Assembly (NCBI GenBank): GCA_937926265.1
Contig: CALAZS010000292.1
Location: forward strand, 1-18,806
Direction of reading: 5' to 3'
DNA from: an uncultured Gammaproteobacteria bacterium
GTDB taxonomy: Bacteria; Pseudomonadota; Gammaproteobacteria; Chromatiales; Chromatiaceae
Length of the DNA: 18,806 nt
Both the position numbers and the translations under genes were made by a program. The notes below the pieces were generated by a model, which had not been told where the DNA came from, did no database searches, and was given only the letters and a program-made list of their open reading frames with translations. Shown piece by piece: positions 7,326 through 15,373 of this stretch; the stretch's first letter is position 1, and each line of letters begins with the position of its first letter.

Positions 7326-8113
7326 GCATCTGTTTCGTATCTGGGTAAAAAGTTTTCCATTGCCTCAATAAAGGCATCCGGCTTCTCAGCATACAACCAA
7401 TGACCCGTTTCTTCTATAACATCGATTTGAGCCAGGGGGAAAAAGTTGAGCAGCGTCGATTCATAATTATCTGAAATATAGTCAGACATCCCACCTTTCA
7501 AAAACAGCACAGGCTTTTCAAATTCCGCGGAACTGTGCGGAAACAGCATGATATTTTCAATAGACGCAGACAAGGCCTGTAAATTGATTCGCCAGCGCCA
7601 TTGACCATCACTTTTTAAAAGATTCTGCAGCAGATAAGCCCGCAGAGAAGCATTCTCAAGATATTGCTGTAAATGAAGATCAGCGTCACGCCTGTCATCC
7701 AATGATGACAGCTGCAACGCCTTCATGGCCTCAATGATGGTTTGAAATCGATTCGGGTAAGTTACCGGGGCGATATCAGCGATAACCAGGTGATTGACGC
7801 GATCTGGATTATTAAGCGCCAGCCACATGGCTACCTTGCCTCCCATGCTATGCCCCATGATATCAACCTGCTGACACTGGTTCTTATCCAGCATGCTTAA
7901 AATATCTTCTGACATAGCCTGGTAACCGACCTCATCATCATGTGGTGATCGGCCATGATTGCGTAGATCCGGAATAATGACTTTGCGGTACCTGGAAAAG
8001 TGTTTACCGATTTGGGAAAGATTAACAGATGAGCCGAACAGCCCGTGCAGCAGGATGAGTGCAGGTTTTGAGGAATCCGGATTTAGCTCACGGTAGTAGA
8101 GGTCCATTGTCAT
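7322..8113 (-). CDS. YbfF-like alpha/beta-hydrolase (probable esterase)
   Basis: This 263-residue cytoplasmic alpha/beta-hydrolase has no signal peptide. It shows the oxyanion-hole LLHGLFGS (21-28), the PDLRNHGRS strand typical of YbfF-type esterases, the nucleophile elbow GHSMGG (S89), a probable acid at D211 in GGMSDYI, and the catalytic His at H238 in ETGHWLYAEKP. Characterised YbfF proteins hydrolyse short acyl esters and acyl-CoA; the true substrate here is unknown. It is the first gene of a minus-strand run that continues with the overlapping VanZ-like gene and argG. A palindromic element separates it from the pyruvate dehydrogenase operon upstream, so it likely has its own promoter in 8114-8160, although none stands out. 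An alternative ATG two codons downstream is equally plausible. Confidence 0.88.
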   Translation of the reverse strand: MTMDLYYRELNPDSSKPALILLHGLFGSSVNLSQIGKHFSRYRKVIIPDLRNHGRSPHDDEVGYQAMSEDILSMLDKNQCQQVDIMGHSMGGKVAMWLALNNPDRVNHLVIADIAPVTYPNRFQTIIEAMKALQLSSLDDRRDADLHLQQYLENASLRAYLLQNLLKSDGQWRWRINLQALSASIENIMLFPHSSAEFEKPVLFLKGGMSDYISDNYESTLLNFFPLAQIDVIEETGHWLYAEKPDAFIEAMENFLPRYETDA

Positions 8114-8151
8114 CTCATTCTAAAAAATTAGCTGACCGGAAATGACAGAAT

Positions 8152-8260
8152 ATCAGTGTTCCAGATTCTTTCAGTGAAGTGTCTGAGTCATGGATGACGA
8201 AGCCAAGCTTAAATAGATGTATTTACAGCGTCTTCACTGAAAGATGTCTGGAATACTGAT
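8152..8260. repeat. 109-bp palindromic MITE-like element
   Basis: The left arm (8152-8179) and right arm (8232-8260) are near-perfect reverse complements over about 28 bp, with one substitution and a small indel region; both end in ATCAGT/ACTGAT. The 52-bp centre contains catggatgacgaagcc and atgtatttacagcgt. From memory, unchecked, these resemble dispersed stem-loop repeats of marine gammaproteobacteria. The right end supplies the last base of the lpdA TAA stop. There is no coding capacity. It could be a non-autonomous transposon relic or a REP-type element that stabilises or ends the lpdA message. Confidence 0.75.
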
Positions 8261-10050
8261 TATCTTTTACGAGGTGGCATGAGGTCAGTAATACTACCCT
8301 CCGCCATCTCCGCCGCAAAACAAATGGTCTCGTTCAATGTCGGATGCGGATGTATGGTCAAACCAATATCCTCGGCATCAGCCCCCATTTCCAGTGCCAG
8401 GACAGCTTCACCAATCAACTCACCCGCATTAACACCTACAATACCGGCACCGAGAATACGTTTGGTTTCAGGATCAAATATCAGCTTGGTCATTCCCTCA
8501 TCACGACCCACACCCAATGCACGACCAGATGCCGCCCATGGAAAAGCGCCCTTCTCGTATGCAATACCTTTTTCCTTGGCTTCTGTTTCAGTTAATCCCA
8601 TCCAGGCCACTTCAGGATCGGTATAGGCAACAGAAGGAATGGTCAAAGGATCAAACAAGGCTTTCTCACCGGCAATTACTTCAGCTGCAACTTTAGCTTC
8701 ATGGGTAGCCTTGTGTGCCAGCATAGGATTACCGACTACATCACCTATGGCATAGATATGTGGCACATTGGTTTGCATATGTGCATCAACAGCAATAAAG
8801 CCACGCTCATCAACATTTACACCGGCAGCTTCAGCATTAATCTGTTTACCGTTGGGTGAACGTCCAACAGCAACCAGCACCCTGTCATAAAGCTGGTCTT
8901 TTTCAGGCGCATTTTTTCCATCAAAACTGACCTTCAGGCCATTCTTTTGTGCTTTGATTTCAGTCACACTGGTTTCCAGCATGATACTGTTAACCTTGCT
9001 GGCCAGTCTTTTCTGCAGAGGCCTTACCAGGTCACGATCACAACCGGGTATCAAACCGGACTGCAATTCAACAATGTCTATCTTTGTACCAAGCGCAGAA
9101 TAAACAGTTGCCATTTCCAGGCCAATGATGCCACCACCTATTACCAGCATTTTCTTGGGAATATCATTTAATGCGAGGGCACCGGTTGAATCAATCAGAC
9201 GGGGATCATCATTTGGAAATGAAGGTATTTTTACGGGACTTGAACCACAGGCAATAATACAGTTATCAAAAGCTATGGTTACCTCGCCTGCTTCTGTTTT
9301 AACCGACATGCTGTTAGCACCACTAAATTCAGCTGTGCCATGAACCACTTCAACCTTACGTTGCTTGGCAAGTGCAGATAAGCCACCGGTCAGTTTATTA
9401 ACTACCTTGTCTTTACCATCGCGCATGGCGTCAAGGTCGATCTTGGGCTTGGCAAATGTGACACCCATATGGGAAATTTCAGTGGATTCGTTAATGATTG
9501 CAGCGGCATGCAGCAGAGCCTTGGAAGGTATACAGCCTACATTAAGACATACACCACCGAGGTCAGGATAACGTTCTATCAGAATGGTTTTTTTACCCAG
9601 GTCAGCGGCACGGAAAGCCGCAGTATAGCCACCCGGACCGGCACCAAGTACCAGGACTTCTGCATGATAGTCAGCACCATCAGCGGATGCGCCTGATGAT
9701 GAAGTGGTAGTTTTGGTCTGATTTGATTTTTCTGTTTGCGCAGCTGATGGAGAATCTGAAGCCGGTACTTTTTCAGTTGCACTTTTTTCTGGAGAGACTT
9801 TATCCTGGGCTTCTATTTCCATATCTAGAATATAGGCACCTTCTGAAATCTTATCGCCTACAGAAACCTTGAGAGCCTTGATGGTGCCGGCATGAGGCGA
9901 CGGTATTTCCATTGTGGCCTTGTCGCTTTCCAATGTTATGAGGGAATCTTCAGCTTCAACAGCATCTCCTTCAGCAACAAGTACTTCAATGACGTCAACC
10001 TGATCAAATTCACCGATATCCGGCAATCTGACTTCTACTGTTTTTCCCAT
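8260..10050 (-). CDS. lpdA: Dihydrolipoyl dehydrogenase (E3) with N-terminal lipoyl domain
   Basis: E3 of the pyruvate dehydrogenase complex reoxidises dihydrolipoamide, passing electrons through a disulfide and FAD to NAD+. Residues 1-80 form a lipoyl domain with the modification lysine in ESDKATMEIP (K44). A Pro/Ser/Thr/Lys-rich linker spans about 83-128. Then come the FAD-binding GAGPGG, the redox disulfide in GGVCLNVGCIPSK (C168, C173), the NAD-binding VIGGGIIGLE, and the C-terminal HPHPTLNE with the catalytic His-Glu pair. E. coli Lpd lacks the lipoyl domain, but this fused form is known in Neisseria and Ralstonia-type complexes. The ATG at 10050 is preferred because GGAG lies 7 nt before it; the in-frame TTG at 10053 is only 4 nt from GGAG. 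It is the last gene of the aceE-aceF-lpdA operon, 46 bp after aceF. Confidence 0.97.
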   Translation of the reverse strand: MGKTVEVRLPDIGEFDQVDVIEVLVAEGDAVEAEDSLITLESDKATMEIPSPHAGTIKALKVSVGDKISEGAYILDMEIEAQDKVSPEKSATEKVPASDSPSAAQTEKSNQTKTTTSSSGASADGADYHAEVLVLGAGPGGYTAAFRAADLGKKTILIERYPDLGGVCLNVGCIPSKALLHAAAIINESTEISHMGVTFAKPKIDLDAMRDGKDKVVNKLTGGLSALAKQRKVEVVHGTAEFSGANSMSVKTEAGEVTIAFDNCIIACGSSPVKIPSFPNDDPRLIDSTGALALNDIPKKMLVIGGGIIGLEMATVYSALGTKIDIVELQSGLIPGCDRDLVRPLQKRLASKVNSIMLETSVTEIKAQKNGLKVSFDGKNAPEKDQLYDRVLVAVGRSPNGKQINAEAAGVNVDERGFIAVDAHMQTNVPHIYAIGDVVGNPMLAHKATHEAKVAAEVIAGEKALFDPLTIPSVAYTDPEVAWMGLTETEAKEKGIAYEKGAFPWAASGRALGVGRDEGMTKLIFDPETKRILGAGIVGVNAGELIGEAVLALEMGADAEDIGLTIHPHPTLNETICFAAEMAEGSITDLMPPRKR

Positions 10051-10057
10051 CAATTAT

Positions 10058-10061
10058 CTCC
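10058..10061 (-). promoter_or_regulatory. Shine-Dalgarno deciding the lpdA start
   Basis: GGAG on the minus strand sits 7 nt before the ATG at 10050 and only 4 nt before the in-frame TTG at 10053, which favours the ATG. Confidence 0.7.
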
Positions 10062-10096
10062 GGCTCAATAGTAAAAGATACTAAATTCAAATGTGA

Positions 10097-11446
10097 TTAA
10101 AGTAACAACTTCCTGATATCACCCAGCAACTGGCCAAGGTAAGTGGTAAAGCGCACGCCCTCAGCTCCATCAATAACCCTGTGATCATAGGATAGACTAA
10201 AAGGCATCATGAGTTTTGGCTCAAAATCTTTTCCATTCCAGACAGGTTTCATTTCAGCGCGTGAAACACCCAGTATCGCGACCTCCGGGGCATTAACAAT
10301 CGGAGTAAACTGTGTGCCGCCAATACCGCCAAGACTGGATATTGAAAAACAGCCACCCTGCATGTCTGATGGTGCCAGTTTGCCCTCACGTGTTTTTGTA
10401 CTGATTTCCATCAACTCGGCTGCCAGTTGAAAAACACCTTTTTTATCAACATTACGAATCACCGGTACCATGAGTCCATTCGGTGTATCAACGGCAACAC
10501 CAATGTGAAGGTATTTTTTCAAAATGAGGCTTTCACCGTCACTGGATAACGAACTGTTAAACTGCGGATAAGCTTTTAAGGCGGCTGCACAGGCTTTCAT
10601 TAAAAAAGGCATGAAGGTTAACTTGAGATCCTGCTTGGCAGCATAATCCTTCTGGTCTTTCCTGAATGCTTCAAGATTGGTGATATCCGCTTCATCAAAT
10701 TGCGTGACATGCGGCACTGTAACCCAGCTTCTGTGAAGATGAGTACCACTGATTTTCTTGATGCGTTTTAACGGCTGCTCTTCTATTTCACCAAACTTGC
10801 TGAAATCAATTTCGGCTGCAGGTTCAATGTTAAGTCCAATACCGGAACCTGATGATGAACCTTTCGCCATAACCTGTTTAACGAAGTTCTGCACATCATC
10901 TTTAAGGATACGGTTTTTAGGCCCGCTTCCCTGAACACGTGAAAGATCAACGCCCAGTTCCCTGGCAAAACGTCTTATCGCAGGACTGGCATGTGACTTG
11001 CCGGAATGAGGCACCGGCTCAGGTATCGGGGCTATTGGCTGATGTTCCGGCTCTTCTGAAATATTGGAGCCTGCCTGAACTTGTGTGGATTGTTGAACAG
11101 GTTGCTGAACAGGAGCTGGTTCGGTTTCCTGATTTAATTCCTGTTTAAGTTCAGTTTCCGCTTGAGGTTCAGATTTTGGCTCGTCCGAAACTGCAGCTGA
11201 ATCTTCAGATAGCACAAGTTCCACGATAGCATGGCCCTGGCTGATTTTGTCACCAACTGCAACCTTAATCGACTTAACTGTACCTGCATCGGATGAAGGA
11301 ATTTCCATCGTCGCTTTGTCACTTTCCAGTGTTATAAGCGAATCCTCAACGGCGACTGCATCGCCTTCCGAAACCAGTATCTCGATAACCTCTACGCTAG
11401 GAAAATCACCGATGTCCGGTAATTCAATTATTTTTTCTACTGTCAC
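10097..11446 (-). CDS. aceF: Dihydrolipoamide acetyltransferase (E2) of pyruvate dehydrogenase
   Basis: E2 is the core of the pyruvate dehydrogenase complex and transfers acetyl groups from lipoamide to CoA. From the proposed GTG start it has 449 residues: one lipoyl domain (1-78, modification lysine K44 in ESDKATMEIP), a Glu/Gln/Pro-rich linker (about 80-145), the peripheral subunit-binding domain (about 146-185, ASPAIRRFARELGVDL and RILKDDV), and the catalytic domain ending in SYDHRVIDGAEGVRF with the active-site His. E. coli AceF has three lipoyl domains, so this is the short form, with the second lipoyl domain of the complex carried on E3. The GTG at 11446 is chosen because GGAG lies 6 nt upstream; an in-frame TTG at 11458 overlaps that same GGAG and cannot use it. 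Middle gene of the operon. Confidence 0.97.
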   Translation of the reverse strand: MTVEKIIELPDIGDFPSVEVIEILVSEGDAVAVEDSLITLESDKATMEIPSSDAGTVKSIKVAVGDKISQGHAIVELVLSEDSAAVSDEPKSEPQAETELKQELNQETEPAPVQQPVQQSTQVQAGSNISEEPEHQPIAPIPEPVPHSGKSHASPAIRRFARELGVDLSRVQGSGPKNRILKDDVQNFVKQVMAKGSSSGSGIGLNIEPAAEIDFSKFGEIEEQPLKRIKKISGTHLHRSWVTVPHVTQFDEADITNLEAFRKDQKDYAAKQDLKLTFMPFLMKACAAALKAYPQFNSSLSSDGESLILKKYLHIGVAVDTPNGLMVPVIRNVDKKGVFQLAAELMEISTKTREGKLAPSDMQGGCFSISSLGGIGGTQFTPIVNAPEVAILGVSRAEMKPVWNGKDFEPKLMMPFSLSYDHRVIDGAEGVRFTTYLGQLLGDIRKLLL

Positions 11447-11452
11447 ACAATT

Positions 11453-11456
11453 CTCC
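11453..11456 (-). promoter_or_regulatory. Shine-Dalgarno deciding the aceF GTG start
   Basis: GGAG on the minus strand is spaced 6 nt from the GTG at 11446. A longer frame opening at the TTG at 11458 would place this site inside the coding sequence, so the GTG is the more credible initiator. Confidence 0.75.
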
Positions 11457-11503
11457 AAAGTATATCGATTGCGACAATTATTTATTTTTAAATAAAAACT
11501 GCT

Positions 11504-14161
11504 TTATACGGTGGTGGGGTTTGGTTTTTCAGGATCAATACCATATTTCTTGATAGCCTGCGTAACCACTTTCGCATCCAGTTCACCCGTATCCACCAGG
11601 GCCGTGAGTGCACCCACAACTACATAGTAACGGTTAACCTCAAAGAATTTTCTGAGCTGGCTGCGCATATCACTTCGTCCGAAACCGTCAGTACCCAGTA
11701 CCAGGTATTTTTTACTGCCCAGGTATGGCCTGATCTGTTCTGCGTAGGTACGCATGTAGTCTGTTGACGCTATGATCGGCCCCTTGGTATCTGACAATGT
11801 TTTTTCAACATAACTGACCCTGGCTTTTTTACCGGGATGCAGCATGTTCCAACGCTCGGCGTCAATACCGTCTCTTCTCAGTTCATTGAAGCTGGTGGCG
11901 CTCCAGATATCAGCAGCAATACCGAAGTCTTCTTCTAACAAACGCGCAGCTTCAATTACCTCGCGTAGGATTGTGCCGGAACCCAGTAACTGCACACGTG
12001 TTTTCTTGCGCGAACCTTTTTGATACAGGTACAAACCTTTACGAATACCTTCTTGCACACCATCAGGCATTGCAGGCTGGGTGTAGTTTTCATTCATGGC
12101 GGTAACGTAATAGAAAACATTTTCCTTGTTTTCATACATACGCTTCATGCCATCATGAAGAATCACAACCAGCTCATAGGCAAACGTAGGATCATAAGAA
12201 ACACAGTTAGGGATTGTTGATGCGACTAACAAACTATGACCATCCTGATGCTGCAGACCTTCACCCGCCAGAGTTGTTCGGCCAGCTGTTCCACCAATCA
12301 GGAAACCGCGTGCCTGCATATCACCAGCGGCCCAGGCCAGGTCACCAATACGCTGGAACCCAAACATGGAATAGTAGATATAAAACGGGATCATCATCTT
12401 CCCGTGATTTGAGTAGGATGTTGCTGCAGCAATCCATGAAGACATGGCACCGGCTTCATTGATTCCTTCCTGAAGGACCTGGCCTTTTTTATCTTCCTTG
12501 TAGTACATCACCTGGTCTGAGTCGACCGGGTCGTAGAGCTGGCCCTTACTGGAATAAATACCCAGTTGCCTGAACATACCTTCCATACCAAAAGTTCTGG
12601 CTTCATCCGGAACAATCGGCACAACGTTTTTACCGACATTTTTGTCACGAATTAACTGGCCAACAAAACGAACAAACGCCATTGTTGTCGACATTTCACG
12701 ATCACCACTGCCATCGAGCAGTGCCTTGAATGTTTGCAGATCAGGAATTTGCAACGTGTCTGCATCGTCATAACGGACCGGCAAATGACCACCAAGGGAA
12801 TTTCGACGTTCCATCAGGTATTTCATTTCCGGGCTGTCTTCTGCCGGTTTATAGAAAGGCATATCCTGCAATTCATCATCAGATAACGGGATATTGAAAC
12901 GATCACGGAACTGACGCAGCGATTTTTCACCCATTTTCTTTTGCGAGTGAGTTATGTTCTGGCCTTCACCAGCCTCACCCATGCCATAACCTTTTACAGT
13001 TTTAGCCAGAATAACCGTTGGTTTGCCATTGTTTTTCATGGCCTCGGCATAGGCAGCATAGATTTTGTAGGGGTCGTGACCACCGCGGTTCAAGCGCCAG
13101 ATATCTTCATCTGACATGTTGGCAACCATCTCGGCAAGCTCAGGATATGCGCCAAAGAAATGTTTGCGCGTGTAGGCACCACCTTTGGCCTTATAAGCCT
13201 GGTAGTCGCCATCAACGGCTTCCATCATTCTGCAGGCTAACTTTCCATCCTTGTCTTTGGCCAGCAATGGATCCCAGTATGAGCCCCAGATTACCTTGAC
13301 AACGTTCCAGCCGGCACCGCGAAATACCGCTTCAAGTTCCTGGATAATCTTGCCATTGCCGCGGACAGGTCCATCAAGACGCTGCAGGTTACAGTTAACC
13401 ACGAAAATCAGGTTATCGAGATTTTCACGTGAAGCCAGTGAGATTGCACCGAGAGACTCGGGTTCATCCATCTCACCATCACCCATGAACGCCCAGACTT
13501 TACGATTGGAAGTATCGACAAGACTTCGGTGTTCCAGGTAACGCATGAAACGGGCCTGGTAGATCGCCATAAGCGGACCAAGCCCCATGGATACGGTTGG
13601 AAACTGCCAGAAATCAGGCATTAACCAGGGGTGAGGATATGAAGATAAGCCTTTCCCGTCGACTTCCTGCCTGAAATTAAGCAACTGATCTTTGCTTAAA
13701 CGACCTTCAAGATATGCCCTGGCATAAACACCGGGTGCAGAATGCCCCTGGAAAAACACCAGGTCACCACCATGATCTTCTGAACGCGCATGGAAAAAGT
13801 GATTAAAGCCAACATCGAACAATGTGGCACTGGATGCAAAACTTGCAATGTGTCCACCCAGTTCCGTACTGATACGGTTGGCAAGAACTACCATTGCCAT
13901 GGCATTCCAGCGAATCAGTGAGCGTATACGACGCTCCATACTGCCATCACCTGGGAATTTTGGCTCATGCGAAGCAGGAATCGTATTCAGGTAGGCAGTA
14001 TTTGCAGTATAGGGTAAATATGCGCCAGAGCGTCTTGCTGAATCAATCAGCTGCTCTATCAGATAATGGGCGCGCTCAGGTCCTTCATTTTCAATGACAG
14101 AAGCCAAAGCCTCAAGCCATTCATTTGTTTCTAATGGATCTATATCGTTATTTTCAACCAT
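11504..14161 (-). CDS. aceE: Pyruvate dehydrogenase E1 component, homodimeric type
   Basis: E1 decarboxylates pyruvate with thiamine diphosphate and acetylates the lipoyl group of E2. At 885 residues it matches the homodimeric gammaproteobacterial form (E. coli AceE has 887). The thiamine-diphosphate motif runs from GDGEMDEP to NCNLQRLDG in the N-terminal third. Other recognisable family segments are GHSAPGVYARAYLEGRL, TVKGYGMGEAGEGQN, VPDEARTFGMEGMFRQLG and GTAGRTTLAGEGLQHQDGHS. No frameshift or missing segment is apparent. It is the first gene of the operon, with a 57-bp gap to aceF. The ATG at 14161 has a weak Shine-Dalgarno (a GAG about 9 nt upstream). The 274-bp region upstream probably contains the operon promoter. 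Confidence 0.98.
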   Translation of the reverse strand: MVENNDIDPLETNEWLEALASVIENEGPERAHYLIEQLIDSARRSGAYLPYTANTAYLNTIPASHEPKFPGDGSMERRIRSLIRWNAMAMVVLANRISTELGGHIASFASSATLFDVGFNHFFHARSEDHGGDLVFFQGHSAPGVYARAYLEGRLSKDQLLNFRQEVDGKGLSSYPHPWLMPDFWQFPTVSMGLGPLMAIYQARFMRYLEHRSLVDTSNRKVWAFMGDGEMDEPESLGAISLASRENLDNLIFVVNCNLQRLDGPVRGNGKIIQELEAVFRGAGWNVVKVIWGSYWDPLLAKDKDGKLACRMMEAVDGDYQAYKAKGGAYTRKHFFGAYPELAEMVANMSDEDIWRLNRGGHDPYKIYAAYAEAMKNNGKPTVILAKTVKGYGMGEAGEGQNITHSQKKMGEKSLRQFRDRFNIPLSDDELQDMPFYKPAEDSPEMKYLMERRNSLGGHLPVRYDDADTLQIPDLQTFKALLDGSGDREMSTTMAFVRFVGQLIRDKNVGKNVVPIVPDEARTFGMEGMFRQLGIYSSKGQLYDPVDSDQVMYYKEDKKGQVLQEGINEAGAMSSWIAAATSYSNHGKMMIPFYIYYSMFGFQRIGDLAWAAGDMQARGFLIGGTAGRTTLAGEGLQHQDGHSLLVASTIPNCVSYDPTFAYELVVILHDGMKRMYENKENVFYYVTAMNENYTQPAMPDGVQEGIRKGLYLYQKGSRKKTRVQLLGSGTILREVIEAARLLEEDFGIAADIWSATSFNELRRDGIDAERWNMLHPGKKARVSYVEKTLSDTKGPIIASTDYMRTYAEQIRPYLGSKKYLVLGTDGFGRSDMRSQLRKFFEVNRYYVVVGALTALVDTGELDAKVVTQAIKKYGIDPEKPNPTTV

Positions 14162-14243
14162 TCTTGTTTACTCGAAATATAATTACCAGGGTTGGTGACT
14201 TATCGTTATGATTTTTATAAAAGCTTTATTTTATAATGATTTA

Positions 14244-14256
14244 CAGACGATGTCTG
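14244..14256. promoter_or_regulatory. Small palindrome upstream of aceE (possible operator)
   Basis: CAGAC-GAT-GTCTG is a perfect 5-bp inverted repeat with a 3-nt centre, about 83 bp before the aceE start. It is placed where a repressor of the operon could bind, but it does not match the PdhR consensus I know and is short enough to be chance. Confidence 0.25.
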
Positions 14257-14373
14257 CTAATGAATTGAAATATGCTTATGTGCATTAAATCGTTTGAGTG
14301 ATGATAATTCAAGCTAAATCATCAATCATCGACTCAGATTGTTTTAATAATGTCTCAAACATTTTCGTAAGAC

Positions 14374-14412
14374 AAAAAAAAGCGCGCGTGACATCAAATC
14401 ACACGCGCCTTT
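14374..14412 (-). terminator. Intrinsic terminator of the sulfur globule protein operon
   Basis: The arms GCGCGTG (14384-14390) and CACGCGC (14402-14408) form a GC-rich stem. Read on the minus strand, the stem is followed by eight T residues (14374-14381 as A on the plus strand). It lies 24 bp past the stop codon of the long Sgp gene. A shorter T-run on the other side could give weak termination in the plus direction. Confidence 0.85.
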
Positions 14413-14435
14413 TATGCTGAAAAAGCAGTTCAGAC

Positions 14436-15311
14436 TTAAATGTCTTTGCTAACTTCAGTTACTTCCTGTTTTGGAAAGTTTTTCATCGCTTCTGCACGCT
14501 GCGCTTCGATCTGCTTGCGCATTTCTTCACGACGGGCTTCCATCGCTTTTTTCTGCTCTGCACGACGAGCTTCCATCGCTTTGATCAACTCATCATGTTT
14601 AGCCATACGCTCTTCATGTGAAGCAGGTGTTTTGAATTCTGGAGCCTGTGGAGCTTTAAATTCCGGAGCTGTTGGAGCTTTGAATTCAGGAGCGGCTGGA
14701 GCAGCCATTTTAGGAGGCATTGCAGGTTTGTTTTTAGCTACTTTTTCAGCCATTTTGCGCTGAGCTTCAACTGCCTGCTGGTAAGCTTTCTGCTGTTGTT
14801 CAGCGAAGGCTTTCTGCTGTTCTGCGCGAGCTTTCTGACGGTCAGCCATAGCTTTCTGCTGGGCTTCATTCATCTGAGGCATTGGAGGCATTTGTGGAGC
14901 CTGAACCTGTGGAGCCATTTGAGGGGCTTGCATTTGTGGAGCCTGTGGAGCAACCTGTGGAAGTACTGGAGCAGCATTTCCGTATGGAGCATAACCATAT
15001 GATGGGTAGTTATTGTTATAACCGTAACCACGACCATCTCCATAGCCATAAGCATTGCCATAATAGTTTGTGTATGTGTCAGCATCCATACGACCGTCAG
15101 CACGACCGCGACCTTTGAATGTCATGGTGAACTCACTGTCCATGTCGCCTGATGCAGAACCATCACCGCGACCATAACCATCGCCATAACCGTAACCGTT
15201 GCCGTCGAAACGACCGTCAGAGTTATAGATTCCGTTGTTGTCATCCCAAAAGGCAACAGCAGAAGTTGATGAGATAGCTGCAATTACAGCAATACTAAGA
15301 ATTTTTTTCAT
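14436..15311 (-). CDS. Long sulfur globule protein-like protein with coiled-coil C-terminal extension
   Basis: From the ATG at 15311, with GGAG 6 nt upstream, this 291-residue protein has a Sec signal peptide (1-20, cleavage before FWDD). Residues about 21-112 are a Gly/Tyr/Asn/Asp-rich sulfur globule protein domain, with 41 consecutive residues (63-103) identical to the neighbouring short Sgp. After this come a Pro/Gln/Met-rich stretch (113-147), a long Gln/Lys/Ala helix likely to form a coiled coil (148-195), three tandem 8-residue repeats of the type APxAPEFK (204-227), and a second charged helix with EARR/EAQR repeats (233-279). Sulfur globule proteins coat elemental sulfur deposits in the periplasm; I infer that the extension cross-links or anchors the coat. 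The frame could open earlier (15362), but those residues are not a signal peptide. It is the second gene of a two-gene operon. Confidence 0.85.
   Translation of the reverse strand: MKKILSIAVIAAISSTSAVAFWDDNNGIYNSDGRFDGNGYGYGDGYGRGDGSASGDMDSEFTMTFKGRGRADGRMDADTYTNYYGNAYGYGDGRGYGYNNNYPSYGYAPYGNAAPVLPQVAPQAPQMQAPQMAPQVQAPQMPPMPQMNEAQQKAMADRQKARAEQQKAFAEQQQKAYQQAVEAQRKMAEKVAKNKPAMPPKMAAPAAPEFKAPTAPEFKAPQAPEFKTPASHEERMAKHDELIKAMEARRAEQKKAMEARREEMRKQIEAQRAEAMKNFPKQEVTEVSKDI
14631..14702 (-). repeat. Three 24-bp tandem repeats coding for APxAPEFK
   Basis: Units 14631-14654, 14655-14678 and 14679-14702 are in frame and differ at a few, partly synonymous, positions. Each codes for eight residues of the type A-P-(A/T/Q)-A-P-E-F-K. 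They lie between the two helical segments of the long Sgp. Confidence 0.85.
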
Positions 15312-15317
15312 TTCATA

Positions 15318-15321
15318 CTCC
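15318..15321 (-). promoter_or_regulatory. Shine-Dalgarno deciding the start of the long Sgp
   Basis: GGAG on the minus strand is 6 nt before the ATG at 15311, which begins a canonical signal peptide. This rules out the longer frame from 15362, whose extra residues cover the intercistronic hairpin. Confidence 0.8.
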
Positions 15322-15336
15322 GAGAAGTGTAACTGA

Positions 15337-15362
15337 TTGTGCCACCAAGGAAGGTGGCACAA
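15337..15362 (-). promoter_or_regulatory. Intercistronic hairpin between the two sulfur globule protein genes
   Basis: A perfect 10-bp stem (TTGTGCCACC / GGTGGCACAA) closes a 6-nt loop. It lies 11 nt past the stop of the short Sgp and 25 nt before the start of the long one. There is no T-run after it on the minus strand, so it is not a standard terminator. A role in protecting the 3' end of the upstream cistron, giving more short than long Sgp, is a reasonable inference. Confidence 0.7.
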
Positions 15363-15373
15363 AATTTAAGAGA

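Noticed and set aside
11447..11458. TTG start for aceF at 11458
   Set aside because: The TTG overlaps the GGAG that serves the GTG at 11446, so it would have no ribosome site.
13018..13541. Plus-strand frames opposite aceE
   Set aside because: They are antisense to a strongly conserved enzyme gene and their translations resemble no family.
14183..14200. PdhR-type operator near the aceE start (ACCAGGGTTGGT)
   Set aside because: The half-sites are in the opposite order to the TGGT-N3-ACCA form I know for PdhR, so the resemblance is only superficial.
14162..14373. Small gene or regulatory RNA in the 274-bp gap upstream of aceE
   Set aside because: I see no frame with a ribosome site and no convincing promoter; short inverted repeats such as GTTTGAG/CTCAAAC are too weak and far apart.
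15312..15362. N-terminal extension of the long Sgp from 15362
   Set aside because: The extra residues lie over the intercistronic hairpin and precede a complete signal peptide that has its own Shine-Dalgarno.
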